This document shows positions 31,504-43,896 of a DNA stretch of 64,000 nt, in pieces (the stretch's first letter is position 1; each line of letters begins with the position of its first letter). Both the position numbers and the translations under genes were made by a program. Source of the stretch: Sodalis sp. dw_96. GTDB lineage: Bacteria > Pseudomonadota > Gammaproteobacteria > Enterobacterales > Enterobacteriaceae. A model generated the notes under the pieces. The model made no database searches, had not been told where the DNA came from, and was given only the letters and a program-made list of their open reading frames with translations. The stretch covers positions 186,001-250,000 of the forward strand of contig NZ_JAAVUT010000005.1 of the NCBI RefSeq assembly GCF_018449575.1, read 5' to 3'.

Positions 31504-32910
31504 TTAATCCAACCACTCGGTATGGAATACGCCGTCTTTATCAGTGCGTTTATAGGTATGCGCACCAAAATAGTCACGCTGAGCCTGTATCAAATTGGCC
31601 GGCAACACGGCGGAACGATAGCTGTCATAATAAGCAATGGCCGCTGACAATGTTGGCGTCGGTATACCGTGCTGAACGGCAAACGCCACGACATCACGCA
31701 GTGCCTGCTGATATTCATCGGCAATCTTCTTGAAATACGGCGCGAGCAGCAGGTTGGCGATATCGGCATTCTCGGCATAGGCATCGGTGATTTTTTGCAG
31801 GAACTGCGCCCGAATAATACAACCTGCACGGAAAATCTTCGCGATCTCGCCATAATGCAAGTTCCAGTTATTCTCTTCCGAGGCGGCTTTTAACTGAGAA
31901 AAACCTTGCGCGTACGAGACGATTTTACCCAAATAAAGCGCACGGCGCACCTTCTCTGTAAACTCCGCTTTATCACCGGTAAACGCCTCATCTTTCGGGC
32001 CGGTGAGTATTTTTGAGGCGGCAACCCGCTGTGATTTCAAAGAAGAGAGGTAACGGGCAAACACCGATTCGGTAATCAGGCTCAGCGGTTCGCCCAGGTC
32101 CAACGAACTCTGGCTGGTCCACTTACCGGTACCTTTATTGGCGGCTTCGTCCAAAATCACATCTACCAAATATTTACCCTCTTCATCCTTCTTGGTAAAA
32201 ATATCTTTGGTGATATCAATCAGGTAACTATTCAGCTCGCCCTTATTCCACTCGCTGAACGTCGCGGCCAACTGCTCGTTACTCAGATGCAGGGCATTCT
32301 TCAATAACGAATAAGCCTCTGAAATCAGCTGCATATCGCCGTATTCAATACCATTATGCACCATTTTGACATAATGACCGGCGCCATCCGGACCGATATA
32401 GGTCACACAGGCTTCGCCTTCAGCGCGCGCGGCAATTTTTTCCAGGATCGGCGCCACCAGGTCATAAGCGGCTTTCTGCCCACCCGGCATAATCGACGGC
32501 CCCTTCAGTGCGCCCTCTTCGCCACCGGAGACGCCCGTACCGATAAAGTTGAACCCCTCGGCGGACAACTCCTTATTGCGACGAATGGTATCGCGATAGA
32601 AAGTGTTGCCGCCGTCAATCAGGATGTCGCCTTTGTCCAGGTAAGGTTTCAGCGATTCGATGGTTTTGTCGGTGCCTTCGCCGGCTTTGACCATTAACAG
32701 GATACGGCGGGGTTTTTCCAAAGAATTGACAAACTCTTCCAACGTGTAATACGGCACCAGCTTCTTACCTGGATTTTCCGCAGTCACCTCTTCCGTCTTC
32801 TCACGGGAACGGTTAAAGATCGAAACACTGTAACCGCGGCTCTCGATGTTCAGCGCCAGATTGCGCCCCATTACCGCCATACCGACTACGCCGATCTGTT
32901 GTGTGGACAT
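31504..32910 (-). CDS. gnd: 6-phosphogluconate dehydrogenase, decarboxylating
   Basis: 468 residues, the same length as E. coli Gnd and nearly collinear: [21 protein letters not shown] at the start and GVFHTEWLD at the end. The oxidative pentose-phosphate pathway enzyme makes ribulose-5-phosphate, CO2 and NADPH. The catalytic region [19 protein letters not shown] is intact. The frame is open to 33078, but AGGAG stands seven bases before the ATG at 32910 and fixes the start. gnd is a known recombination hot spot beside enteric O-antigen loci, as here. Confidence 0.97.
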   Translation of the reverse strand: MSTQQIGVVGMAVMGRNLALNIESRGYSVSIFNRSREKTEEVTAENPGKKLVPYYTLEEFVNSLEKPRRILLMVKAGEGTDKTIESLKPYLDKGDILIDGGNTFYRDTIRRNKELSAEGFNFIGTGVSGGEEGALKGPSIMPGGQKAAYDLVAPILEKIAARAEGEACVTYIGPDGAGHYVKMVHNGIEYGDMQLISEAYSLLKNALHLSNEQLAATFSEWNKGELNSYLIDITKDIFTKKDEEGKYLVDVILDEAANKGTGKWTSQSSLDLGEPLSLITESVFARYLSSLKSQRVAASKILTGPKDEAFTGDKAEFTEKVRRALYLGKIVSYAQGFSQLKAASEENNWNLHYGEIAKIFRAGCIIRAQFLQKITDAYAENADIANLLLAPYFKKIADEYQQALRDVVAFAVQHGIPTPTLSAAIAYYDSYRSAVLPANLIQAQRDYFGAHTYKRTDKDGVFHTEWLD

Positions 32911-33049
32911 TAAGCAACTCCTGTCTGATTGATTTCCCCTCCTTACCCGGTTACACGTGGGGAGGGGGTAAACATGTGGCAAATATGTTAACTCATGATA
33001 GCGTATGCAGGTAGTAATTGATGTAATAGTTACCCCTGTACATAGGATT

Positions 33050-35095
33050 TTAGTCGCCGGTGATGGCAACCGAATCACAGGCGCTGTTCTGATTCTTGTC
33101 CAACGTGAACGTTATCCGCTTACCGATTAACGCTTTCATATCAAAGGCATGTGACGCGCCATTGCTGATTTTGGCTGTCTGCTCCGTGCTGTCCGGACCG
33201 GTAATGGTCACCACCACCCCGTCGGCATTTTTGCAGCTCAGATCACCGGAACGCACTATCAGCTTATCCATATACCAGGTAAAGTGACTGACGGTGGGGT
33301 GGTTCTCCCCTGGGTGCGCGCTGAGTGCCCGATCATCGACGTAGTCAAATCGTCCCCATTTATCACCGAGCTGGGTTTGCGAATCCAAAAAAACCTTCTG
33401 CAGAGAGTGTGCATAATAATCACGCCACTCCGGATACCGTTCAAAAAAACGCTCGAGAAAAGCCGCTATTTCGGCGTCGGTAAAACCCCGCTGTTTTTCG
33501 AAGATATATGCGTGGATATTGCCGTCAAGAACATAATCATATGGCAATTTTTTATAGGCCGCCCCTATGCCCTGAGCGCTCAACAACGCTTCCGCCGGCC
33601 ATTTTACCACGTACTGGCCGCTGGAAAGATGCAGTTCCACCGGATCGGCCACCACCATATATTTTGCCATAAAGGGTTCTAGCCTAAGCTTGTCGCGCAA
33701 ATCGATCTGGGAAATTTTCATCATTTGCGCGTCCAGCCTGCCGCTTGAAAGAGTGGATATCAAATCATCGCTTAACCGACCGCTTGAACTGAGCACAGCG
33801 AATTTTTCCTGGTTGCCGGTTAAGGTAGTCAGCACGCTGACCAGTGCGCGATAGTTTTCAAAATGGTCCAGTCTGAGACTGTAATTTTTATCCGGAAGAA
33901 TTTTTTCCACCGGGTCGGGGACGCTGGGTCCGCCGCGATACAAAGCGCCGATCAGCATAACTGCGCATAGCGCGATAGCAATGCTCATTACCGCGCCCGC
34001 TATACGGGATTGAAACACAAAGACGACGTTTAACAAACCGGTCAATGCAATAATGAAGATCCACAAAGCAAACGGCAGCTGATGCTGAATACCCGGCGAT
34101 TGGGTGCGGGTGAACATCACAAAGCTGATAATCAGATTCGCCAGTGAAAACCAACAGATAAGGCTGGTTTTCCGTCCCGGCCAGCGTAATGCGAACAGCA
34201 GCCCAAGAGCCGCAAATGGCAGGATATAATAACCGATACCGTTCAGGGTATATTTAACCGACCATAAAAAGGAACTTTGATAGGCTGAGTACTCGTAACT
34301 GTAGTTGGTACGCAGAATCCGCAAAATAAGCGAAGACTGAAACGCATAAGCCAGGATAACCGTTGAGATACCGGCAAAAAGAAAGCCGATAAATACCCGG
34401 TTCATACGGGTGGTCAGCGGTATCTCATTAAATTCCGTAGCGGTCATGCGCAGCCTGTCGTACCAGAACGATAATACCGGCAGCGTGATAAACAGCGTGA
34501 CGACGATGTAGGCATACCAGCGGCGCAGCAAAAACGGTGTCCACAGCAACAGACCAAGCAGCAGCGATTTTTTCAACGATACGCGCAACGAAAATCTGGC
34601 ATTCATAACATACAACATCGCGCCAACCAGCGGAATCAAACCGACGATATCCGGAAATCCGCGCAGCGTCGGCCGCCAGAACGGTACAAACAGCGCCGCC
34701 ATGACCAGAGAAAAAAACGCCGCCGCGGTCCGATCGTCATATAACCGTTCAAACAGCCGCGACAGGAACCAGCTGGTCAGCCCGAGATACACCAGCGACA
34801 ATCCCAGGATATAAGCAAAGCGGCTGTCGCCCAATACAACGTAAAACGGAAACAGCAGAGAAACCGGCAACGGATTATAATCGTTACCCCGGATGTTATG
34901 CTCGTTTTCGTTTAGCCATTGGAAAAAGTGATGGCTGAACATCTCGCCGTACTTTTGCCAAATGCTCCAGTAGCCATGGAAGTCCCAAACATAGACCAGC
35001 TGTTCGCCGGCAATGTAAATCCAAGTATTCACTAAGATAAAAAACGCCAGTACACAAAAAACAACGTTTTTTTTAACGCCCAAAGTCATGTTCAT
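33050..35095 (-). CDS. gmlC: Polytopic membrane glycosyltransferase, serotype-specific GtrC/GmlC-type
   Basis: 681 residues with about 10-12 membrane segments in the first ~400 residues and a large soluble C-terminal domain, the layout of GT-C fold transferases using undecaprenyl-phosphate sugars. The first periplasmic loop has acidic and aromatic residues ([11 protein letters not shown], near residue 36). It lies directly behind gmlA (GtrA-like flippase) and gmlB (GtrB-like transferase). Inferred role: transfer of the lipid-linked sugar, probably galactose by analogy with Klebsiella O2afg, onto the O-polysaccharide in the periplasm. The symbol rests on gene order, not on an alignment I could run. 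Last gene of the operon; it starts 11 bases after gmlB. Confidence 0.7.
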   Translation of the reverse strand: MNMTLGVKKNVVFCVLAFFILVNTWIYIAGEQLVYVWDFHGYWSIWQKYGEMFSHHFFQWLNENEHNIRGNDYNPLPVSLLFPFYVVLGDSRFAYILGLSLVYLGLTSWFLSRLFERLYDDRTAAAFFSLVMAALFVPFWRPTLRGFPDIVGLIPLVGAMLYVMNARFSLRVSLKKSLLLGLLLWTPFLLRRWYAYIVVTLFITLPVLSFWYDRLRMTATEFNEIPLTTRMNRVFIGFLFAGISTVILAYAFQSSLILRILRTNYSYEYSAYQSSFLWSVKYTLNGIGYYILPFAALGLLFALRWPGRKTSLICWFSLANLIISFVMFTRTQSPGIQHQLPFALWIFIIALTGLLNVVFVFQSRIAGAVMSIAIALCAVMLIGALYRGGPSVPDPVEKILPDKNYSLRLDHFENYRALVSVLTTLTGNQEKFAVLSSSGRLSDDLISTLSSGRLDAQMMKISQIDLRDKLRLEPFMAKYMVVADPVELHLSSGQYVVKWPAEALLSAQGIGAAYKKLPYDYVLDGNIHAYIFEKQRGFTDAEIAAFLERFFERYPEWRDYYAHSLQKVFLDSQTQLGDKWGRFDYVDDRALSAHPGENHPTVSHFTWYMDKLIVRSGDLSCKNADGVVVTITGPDSTEQTAKISNGASHAFDMKALIGKRITFTLDKNQNSACDSVAITGD

Positions 35096-35106
35096 GCATA
35101 GTCCAT

Positions 35107-36102
35107 TTATTGTAGGTATTCATCAACAATATATTTTGGCCGATGTTTAACTTCTAAATATACTTTCCCTATATATTCTCCAATTATCCCAATCGAGAGC
35201 ATTTGAATGCCGCCGAGGAAAAAAATCGCTATCATCACCGATGTCCAGCCTTCAACGGTGCTACCGAGGATTTTTTCAGCCAGCGCGTAAATTGCCGTCA
35301 AAAAAGATAACAGCGAAATCGCAAAACCGGTAAAGGCAATAATGCGCAGAGGAGTGATGGACAGCGAGGTAATGCCCTCAAGCGCCAACCCCAACATTTT
35401 CCTCAACGGATATTTGGACTCGCCGGCCAGACGGCTGCCGCGGCTATAAAAAACCTGCTCGGTCTGAAAACCCACCAGCGGTACCAGGCCCCGGATATAG
35501 ATGTTCTCTTCGGTGTAAGAAAGCAGTGATTTTAGCGCGCGGGCGCTTAACAGACGAAAATCCGCATGGTTTTCGATCTGGTTAACCCCAAGAATTTTCA
35601 TGAGCTTGTAAAAGCAGAGGGCGGTGTTACGTTTGAATACCGTATCAGTATCACGATTCTCCCGCACACCATAAACGATATCTTTGCCTGACAGGTAAGC
35701 ATCAACCATTTTACCAATCACCTGGATATCGTCCTGCAGATCGGCGTCGATGCTGACGGTAATGTCGCTGTCCGCATGTTCCAACCCCGCCCACAATGCC
35801 CGTTGATGACCGCGGTTGCGCGATAACTTCAAGCCGTGGACATCGTCGTACCGCCGGTGGGCCGCGCTTATCAGCTGCCATGTCTGATCCCGGCTGCCAT
35901 CGTCGACAAACAGCAGGCAGCTTCTTTCGCTTATCTTGCCGTTTTCCCGTAATTGCGACAGCACCTGCCGTAAACGCAGCAGACAATCGGGAAACACTTC
36001 TTCCTCATTATAACAAGGCACCACGATAGTGAGGACGAGCGGCACATTGGAAGAAAGCGGTCTCTCCCTCATATCACCTAAATTTTTTACCGGACTGTTC
36101 AT
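35107..36102 (-). CDS. gmlB: Undecaprenyl-phosphate glycosyltransferase, GtrB/GmlB type
   Basis: 331 residues. The GT2 catalytic domain has VPCYNEEEVF near residue 33, the DDGSRDQTW motif, SIDADLQDD (DxD) and RKMLGLALEGI. Two C-terminal membrane helices (about 250-275 and 285-310) follow. Family role: transfers a hexose from a nucleotide sugar to undecaprenyl phosphate on the cytosolic face. The start ATG follows the gmlA stop directly (TAAATG). Whether the sugar is glucose or galactose cannot be read from the sequence. Confidence 0.88.
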   Translation of the reverse strand: MNSPVKNLGDMRERPLSSNVPLVLTIVVPCYNEEEVFPDCLLRLRQVLSQLRENGKISERSCLLFVDDGSRDQTWQLISAAHRRYDDVHGLKLSRNRGHQRALWAGLEHADSDITVSIDADLQDDIQVIGKMVDAYLSGKDIVYGVRENRDTDTVFKRNTALCFYKLMKILGVNQIENHADFRLLSARALKSLLSYTEENIYIRGLVPLVGFQTEQVFYSRGSRLAGESKYPLRKMLGLALEGITSLSITPLRIIAFTGFAISLLSFLTAIYALAEKILGSTVEGWTSVMIAIFFLGGIQMLSIGIIGEYIGKVYLEVKHRPKYIVDEYLQ

Positions 36103-36492
36103 TTATTTCATGGCCCACATTTTATTTATCACAAAACCGATTATTGTATAAACCACCATGCCCATGCATTGAACGATATAAGAATGAGCAGGTAAAAAAT
36201 GGAGCGCAACGGTGATGGCCACTACATTGGCCAACCAAGATATGACAACGCATATTAAAAACTTTAATGAGGTTTTCAACTCTATTTTTTTAGCAAAGGT
36301 AAACACGCTATTAAGCACATAGCTGAATAACACCCCCACGATGTAGCCTGAAATATTGGCACGATAAAGGGACAAGCCATAGTGCATTAGAGTGAAAATA
36401 ACCGCGGCACAGACCAGTGTATTTATACCGCCAACCAGACAATATTTAAGCAGTTGCAAAAGTGGTGGAGAAATTAATTTAAACGTATTCAC
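36103..36492 (-). CDS. gmlA: GtrA-family flippase for undecaprenyl-phosphate-linked sugar
   Basis: 129 residues with four membrane helices and the GtrA signatures KYCLVGGINTL and SYVLNSVFTF. It is proposed to flip the lipid-linked sugar made by GmlB to the periplasm. The start is GTG at 36492 with GAGG four bases upstream; this GTG overlaps the TGA of an open frame that comes from the gap behind wbbO (see findings). Confidence 0.88.
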   Translation of the reverse strand: MNTFKLISPPLLQLLKYCLVGGINTLVCAAVIFTLMHYGLSLYRANISGYIVGVLFSYVLNSVFTFAKKIELKTSLKFLICVVISWLANVVAITVALHFLPAHSYIVQCMGMVVYTIIGFVINKMWAMK

Positions 36493-36636
36493 TCTACCTC
36501 ATCCCCAAAACCGGCGCCGGCCGCAGAAAAAAGCCACAAATCAAGGTCAATGCCGATATCAGCCGACTGGATCATAGCGCCATGAATAATGAATTTTTCT
36601 AATGATTTTTTAGCACGACGATCCCAAGTGCGAAAA

Positions 36637-37779
36637 TCAATAACCGCCGGCGGACATCGCCCGCTGATAGAGCTTGAGGGTGGCGTTAATAATAAGCGAA
36701 GAGGCAAATTTGTTTTCCACGCGTTCCCGGCTGCGTATTCCCATTGCCGCCCGCTTGTTTGGACTGGTAAGCAATGCTTCCAGTTTATCCGCCAGCAAAC
36801 CGACGTTACGTTTCTCAACCAGGCAGCCGCTATATTCATCAATAATCAGGCTTTGGCAACCGCCGACATCATAGGCGATGCAGGCCCGTCCCACCGATGC
36901 GGCTTCGAGCAGGATACGTGGAATACCTTCCGCGTAGACGGAAGGCAGGGCCACCACATTCGACGCCTCGATCAAACTGTAGACATCATTGCTTTTACCA
37001 AGCCAATTGATCAGCGACTCCCGTTGCCATTGTTCGATCTGGCTCAAGGGAATAGCGTCAGGATCGCCTTCCACGGAAATTCCGGCGACATTGAGCTGAA
37101 AATCAATACCCTTACGCGCCAGCCTTTTTTTGACTTCCACCAGGTCGCCCAGGCCCTTGCTCCACAACAGCCGGCTGGCGAACAGGACCACCGGCTTATC
37201 ATGAGGGGTTTCAAGGGAATAATGATAGATATCGGGGTTAATACCGGCACCGTCGATCACCACCGTTTGGAGAGGGTCTACCTGAGTGAGCTCAACCAAT
37301 GTATTTCTGTCATGTTCATGTTCAAACGCCAGCAGGCATTTTTTATTACTGAAAATGGCCTTATAGGAATGCAGCGTCAGCCAGCGGATGATATTCATGT
37401 TCAGCTTACGTTCCATAAATACCCGGCCGAGGCCAACAAAACTCATAATAACCGGTTTATGGTAAAAACGGGCAAAAAATCCGCCCATAAGACAGGGCTT
37501 GATGGTAATACAATGCAAGGCTTCGGGATTGATGCTTTTCAGTAAACCCCAACTGTTATACAGCGATCGAATAAAATCAAACGGATTCATCGATTGCTCG
37601 GATACCGATGAATTGTGGCACGTCATGCCTAGCGACGTCAGCTTTGTTTTGATTTCTGTACCGACAAAATGACTTATCACATGTATTTCATAACCCGCCG
37701 CTTGTGCGGCCATCGCGCGCTCAACCCAGTGCAACTCAAAATACCAGTCTGAATTGATAAAGTAACAAATCTTTTTCAT
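36637..37779 (-). CDS. wbbO: Glycosyltransferase family 4/1, WbbO-like galactosyltransferase
   Basis: 380 residues, GT-B fold. The C-terminal half has FASRLLWSKGLGDLVE and the E-x7-E motif in YAEGIPRILLEAASVG, as in retaining GT4 enzymes. Length and position after wbbN match Klebsiella WbbO, which helps start the D-galactan I chain by adding Galp and Galf to the lipid-linked primer. The symbol is by synteny and length. It is cytosolic, starts 14 bases after wbbN and has no membrane segment. Confidence 0.78.
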   Translation of the reverse strand: MKKICYFINSDWYFELHWVERAMAAQAAGYEIHVISHFVGTEIKTKLTSLGMTCHNSSVSEQSMNPFDFIRSLYNSWGLLKSINPEALHCITIKPCLMGGFFARFYHKPVIMSFVGLGRVFMERKLNMNIIRWLTLHSYKAIFSNKKCLLAFEHEHDRNTLVELTQVDPLQTVVIDGAGINPDIYHYSLETPHDKPVVLFASRLLWSKGLGDLVEVKKRLARKGIDFQLNVAGISVEGDPDAIPLSQIEQWQRESLINWLGKSNDVYSLIEASNVVALPSVYAEGIPRILLEAASVGRACIAYDVGGCQSLIIDEYSGCLVEKRNVGLLADKLEALLTSPNKRAAMGIRSRERVENKFASSLIINATLKLYQRAMSAGGY

Positions 37780-37793
37780 TTAACTCTTACCGG

Positions 37794-39910
<2,117 letters not shown>

Positions 39911-41803
39911 TCAGCCCCGCACCATACGGCGGACCTTGTAATAGTATTTAGCCCATAATTGGCGACGTGCAGAACCAACCGGTGCACAGCGGTTAACCCA
40001 GGGCATCAGACGGCGCTTGATTTTAGTTTGCAAATGAACCGGTGGCATAATGATGCCGGACATGACGGTGGAGATCGGCCGCCCCAGCAGATGCTCATAA
40101 AGCTCTTCTTGCCAGGGTGTATTTGCGATGTATTTTGCAAAGTTATCGTAAAAATCCACCTGAGGATTATTCCAGGGTTTTTGATCCCCGGCATAATGTA
40201 TCATTTTAGGCTGCTTACGCGCTTTTAGAAAACGCATATAGGTGGAAAATTTCAGATTCGGGAAAAAGTCATCAGTATTACCGTTACCATGGTAAACATT
40301 CCATTCCATCGGTAAATAATAGACCCTATCGTAGAACACTTTATTCATGATATCCTGGTCCAGAAACCAGTAGTTTTGACCCTTCATTGCGGTCATTAAC
40401 GCGCCGAAGGTATTTTCCTTCTTCATTTGCACCACGTTAAATACGATAATCCCGGCCTGAAAATATTTGTCCGGATTATCCATGCCCAATTTGCTTTTCA
40501 GATATTGGCCGGCTGTCAGCCCCCCTCCATCTGTGTCGGCAATGGTGCCGAATTTAACAAAACCTTCCATAACGATATCTTTTACCGCCGCCACCAGATT
40601 TTCACCCATGGGGACCGCCATCAGCTCGGCCAAATCGCTCTCGACCAGGGTATCGGCATCAATGAAGATTACTTTGCTGAAATCGCTGAACAAGCGGGGG
40701 ATAAATAGCCGGGCATAGGTGGCCACACTGAAATGGGCCCGGACATAGACCTCTTTAAGCTCGCTAAAAGCATTAACGTCAAAAAAGCGCAGGCTTATAT
40801 TTTTCCGCCCGGCCAGTAGCGACATCAGACGTTGCTTATTTCTCACAGAGATACCGTTTTCGAGCACCACTAAATCGTAATTTAGCGAGTCAGAAGCATT
40901 ACTGATAATCGATTTGATCAGCGTGCCTCCACTCAGCGAATAATTATCGTCGAAACAGATGATAATCGGCACATTATTTTGACTGAATGCCGGCTGCAAT
41001 TTACCGTTAAACGTTTCAGTACGGATAAACGTACGCTGCAATTCCTTGACCCGGTATGCATGCTGGCTAACTTGATGAAGCAAATAGATATTAAGCAGCC
41101 GCTCGGCGACATGGCCGATAACGCGTTTCTCCTGTATGTTGTAATTTTTAAAGGAGAAGCGATCCTCCATCTCCGCGAGGATTGAAAATAGCCATGCGGA
41201 GTAGTGACGGAAAATATCCTGCCGCATGACAAACATGTTGGTGTAATAACCGTCGGTGGCATCATTAAATTGCTTCACCGCCGACGCGTATTCCGGGTAA
41301 AGCGTTAACAGGCAATCAATGGCAGTCTGGTAATCATTGATATGCAGATTGGGGGAAACTTTGTAGTGTGCATAGTTATTTTGACTGCCGGCGGCCCGCA
41401 CGTCCCATTTTTTCGGCAGGATAATATCGGTATCGCGCAAACATTCGCCAATGGCCTCATCAGTTAAGCCGAATTTTTCCTCATATTCGCGACTGATCAT
41501 CTCATCATTCACCACGCCCCAATTATCTTCACCATGACTTTGATCAGTGGAAAAGTTAAAATGGCGACGATAGTGCATAAAGCCAATGTAATCACTGTCC
41601 GGCGCGTTTTTCCATACCCAGTATTGCGCGGTCAATTCGCAGTAAAACGCATTCTTATAAGAGATATTATCCCCGGAATCATCCCCTAGGCAGCCAATCT
41701 CATTGAAACTGTTGGTTTTACCGACATGAAGAGGAATGATCGAAGCCGCATGCAAAAAAGCACTCGGCTTATGGTGGCATGTATAAATCCTGGTGTTGTT
41801 CAT
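39911..41803 (-). CDS. wbbM: Two-domain glycosyltransferase, WbbM-like D-galactan I polymerase
   Basis: 630 residues. Residues 1-260 form a DUF4422-type domain (IYTCHHKP at the start, IGFMHYRRHF, YAHYKVSPN). Residues about 275-560 form a GT8 domain with FIDADTLVESDLAEL (DxD near 375), YFQAGIIVFN and HYAGDQKPW. A basic amphipathic tail (about 590-630) could tether it to the membrane. Klebsiella WbbM has the same order and length and carries both Galp- and Galf-transferase sites that extend the repeating unit. Assigned by architecture and synteny. Confidence 0.87.
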   Translation of the reverse strand: MNNTRIYTCHHKPSAFLHAASIIPLHVGKTNSFNEIGCLGDDSGDNISYKNAFYCELTAQYWVWKNAPDSDYIGFMHYRRHFNFSTDQSHGEDNWGVVNDEMISREYEEKFGLTDEAIGECLRDTDIILPKKWDVRAAGSQNNYAHYKVSPNLHINDYQTAIDCLLTLYPEYASAVKQFNDATDGYYTNMFVMRQDIFRHYSAWLFSILAEMEDRFSFKNYNIQEKRVIGHVAERLLNIYLLHQVSQHAYRVKELQRTFIRTETFNGKLQPAFSQNNVPIIICFDDNYSLSGGTLIKSIISNASDSLNYDLVVLENGISVRNKQRLMSLLAGRKNISLRFFDVNAFSELKEVYVRAHFSVATYARLFIPRLFSDFSKVIFIDADTLVESDLAELMAVPMGENLVAAVKDIVMEGFVKFGTIADTDGGGLTAGQYLKSKLGMDNPDKYFQAGIIVFNVVQMKKENTFGALMTAMKGQNYWFLDQDIMNKVFYDRVYYLPMEWNVYHGNGNTDDFFPNLKFSTYMRFLKARKQPKMIHYAGDQKPWNNPQVDFYDNFAKYIANTPWQEELYEHLLGRPISTVMSGIIMPPVHLQTKIKRRLMPWVNRCAPVGSARRQLWAKYYYKVRRMVRG

Positions 41804-41848
41804 GTAATAGTCCGAATCAAAACAAAAAACGGTAAAAATGCAAAATAA

Positions 41849-42589
41849 TCAAGCCATAGCGGCCTGATAATGAGCAATTACCGTCTCGGCGTCGCCGATC
41901 TCTTTTAATTTATGGCTTTCAATCCAAATAACCTTATCGCATATCTGCTTAATATCTGACAAATTATGGCTGACAAACAGTATGGTCACTCCTTTTTTTC
42001 TGAATTCATTGATTGTATTGATGCATTTACGCTGAAAGGAAATATCCCCCACCGCCAGTACCTCATCAATGATCAGGATATCCGGATCGACCTGGGTAAT
42101 GACCGAAAAACCAAGTTTGGCAAGCATTCCGCTTGAATAGACACGTATTGGTTCATCGATAAACTCACCCAATTCGGAAAACTCAATAATTTTATCCAGC
42201 CGCGCATTCAATTCCCTGCGACGCAAACCGAGCAGCGTGGCGTTTAAGCGAATATTCTCACGCCCGGTGAGTTCGGGATGGACCCCCCCCCCCAATTCAA
42301 GCATTGACGCCACCCGCCCAACGACCTTCACTGTGCCATTGGTGGGTTTCATCACGCCGGCAACCAGCCCGAGGGATGTACTTTTGCCCGCACCGTTACG
42401 CCCGATTAGCGCAACAGATTCCCCTTTATCCACGCAGAAAGTAATATTTTCTATTGCCAGATAACTTCGCCCGGTCAACAACCCCATCGCGCGATGTGGA
42501 TGAAAAATCAGTTCTTTAATCCCCGAACCGATATGATGGTAAAGGGGATAACGTTTAGTGACGTTATTGAATTCAATGACTCGATTCAT
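41849..42589 (-). CDS. wzt: ABC transporter ATP-binding subunit for O-polysaccharide export
   Basis: 246 residues: Walker A GRNGAGKST at 63-71, a signature-like YSSGMLAKLGFS segment and Walker B ILIIDEVLAVGD. It powers export of lipid-linked galactan through Wzm. There is no C-terminal carbohydrate-binding domain, as in the D-galactan I system, where chain length is not set by a capped end. The codons for L99-Gly100-Gly101-Gly102-V103 contain an uninterrupted run of 11 G on the coding strand (42283-42293). In this sequence the run is in frame. The start overlaps the wzm stop by one base. Confidence 0.94.
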   Translation of the reverse strand: MNRVIEFNNVTKRYPLYHHIGSGIKELIFHPHRAMGLLTGRSYLAIENITFCVDKGESVALIGRNGAGKSTSLGLVAGVMKPTNGTVKVVGRVASMLELGGGVHPELTGRENIRLNATLLGLRRRELNARLDKIIEFSELGEFIDEPIRVYSSGMLAKLGFSVITQVDPDILIIDEVLAVGDISFQRKCINTINEFRKKGVTILFVSHNLSDIKQICDKVIWIESHKLKEIGDAETVIAHYQAAMA

Positions 42590-43356
42590 TATAAAATCTC
42601 TGCGAATCTATATTTTAATGTATTGAAAATCCAAGCGCCCACCGCTAAAAAGCCAAGTGCGTACAGATACATTATGCCCAAATCTTGATAATCGAGCACT
42701 CCGTTCATAAACAGATCACGCCAGCTTACGACCATGTTAGCCATCGGATTGTAATGTACCAGCCACTGATACTTCGCCGGTATCATATCGTTTGAATACA
42801 AAATCGGCGTACAATAAAAAAGCAACATTATCCCCAGCGTTACAAACCGCTCAAGATCACGGAAAAACAAATTCAGCGTGGAGAGCATCAAGGCAATACC
42901 AAGCGTCATTATCATCTGGGCGAGACCGATCAGCGGAATTCCCCACAGCCAGTTCAGAGATGGACGCATGTCATAGACATAAAGGAAAACGATAATCACC
43001 GGAATGGTGCATAAGAAGTGCAAGCATTCCATCATGACGTTGCTAAAAGGGATCACCGAGCGTGGAAAAACCGTTTTCTTGATGATTTGTGCATTGGCGA
43101 TAAATGAAAACAGCGAGGTGGTGGTTGCGCTGGCAAACCATTGCCAAGGGAAAAGACCGGTGATCAAAAAGATGGTGTAATTTGGGATTTGCACCCGCAT
43201 GATTAATTTGAAAATAAAGTAGTAAATCATTGCAAACAGCAACGGATTCGCGATTGACCATAAGTAACCAAAAAAACTGCTCTTATAGCGTACTTTTAAT
43301 TCCTTTTCAGTTATGACCGTAGCCAAGTCTAAAAGATATCCCACACTATACTTCAT
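42589..43356 (-). CDS. wzm: ABC transporter permease for O-polysaccharide export
   Basis: 255 residues, ABC-2 type permease with six membrane helices. Typical segments are ELKVRYKSSFFGYLWSIANP, TGLFPWQWFA and the C-terminal NPMANMVVSWRDLF. It forms the channel that moves undecaprenyl-diphosphate-linked polymer to the periplasm. It is the first gene behind the JUMPStart element and is followed immediately by wzt. Confidence 0.95.
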   Translation of the reverse strand: MKYSVGYLLDLATVITEKELKVRYKSSFFGYLWSIANPLLFAMIYYFIFKLIMRVQIPNYTIFLITGLFPWQWFASATTTSLFSFIANAQIIKKTVFPRSVIPFSNVMMECLHFLCTIPVIIVFLYVYDMRPSLNWLWGIPLIGLAQMIMTLGIALMLSTLNLFFRDLERFVTLGIMLLFYCTPILYSNDMIPAKYQWLVHYNPMANMVVSWRDLFMNGVLDYQDLGIMYLYALGFLAVGAWIFNTLKYRFAEIL

Positions 43357-43896
43357 ATGAATTGCTCAAATTATGATTAGATATTGTCCAGAGAGTGGCG
43401 TTAAAAGAGAGCCACGCTACCGCCCCTGGCGATAGTACAACCAGAAAGTGCTGCCCCTGGTAGTGCAAACATGGAGTGCAACCAGCCTATCGAGCATACG
43501 ATACACCCTTATACATCCGCGGGATCGTTATGCTCTAATTCGATGTGAATGCTATCATTATCCTGCAAAGAGTAAAAGACGGACCCACCGCCTATCAGAC
43601 ACAGCCCCCAAACAGCGCCTCGCCCTGAATCACGAATGAGTAGCAGCATTATGTATATGCATGATAACTATATTGTCATTAATTATAAATATTGCTAATA
43701 TATTTCATCAATTTTGCAGGGAACCCGACTCGATTCGGTGACCTTGCGATACGGTGTAAAAGAGTAATTTCATCAATGACGGCAACATTGTATCAATGGC
43801 GAGTCCGTGAAAGGTTAACGGGCTCGAAACAGCCCAAGAATCTACCCTTTTTTAGATCAAAATTAATGAGGAATGGCCTGATATTCAGGTGTAACG
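43357..43896. other. Divergent regulatory region between wzm and the GtrII-like gene
   Basis: About 540 bases without a gene. It contains the JUMPStart/ops element for the minus-strand operon at 43413-43453. The rest should hold the promoters of both directions. The part 43630-43720 is AT-rich. Confidence 0.6.
43413..43453 (-). promoter_or_regulatory. JUMPStart element with ops (RfaH recruitment site)
   Basis: On the minus strand the core GGCGGTAGCGTG (43413-43424) is an exact ops element. Preceding bases (CAGCACTTTCTGG ... GCCAGG) match the JUMPStart consensus. RfaH loads on paused RNA polymerase at ops and suppresses termination through long polysaccharide operons. The site is about 55 bases before wzm, so the galactan operon should be RfaH-dependent. 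Confidence 0.92.
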
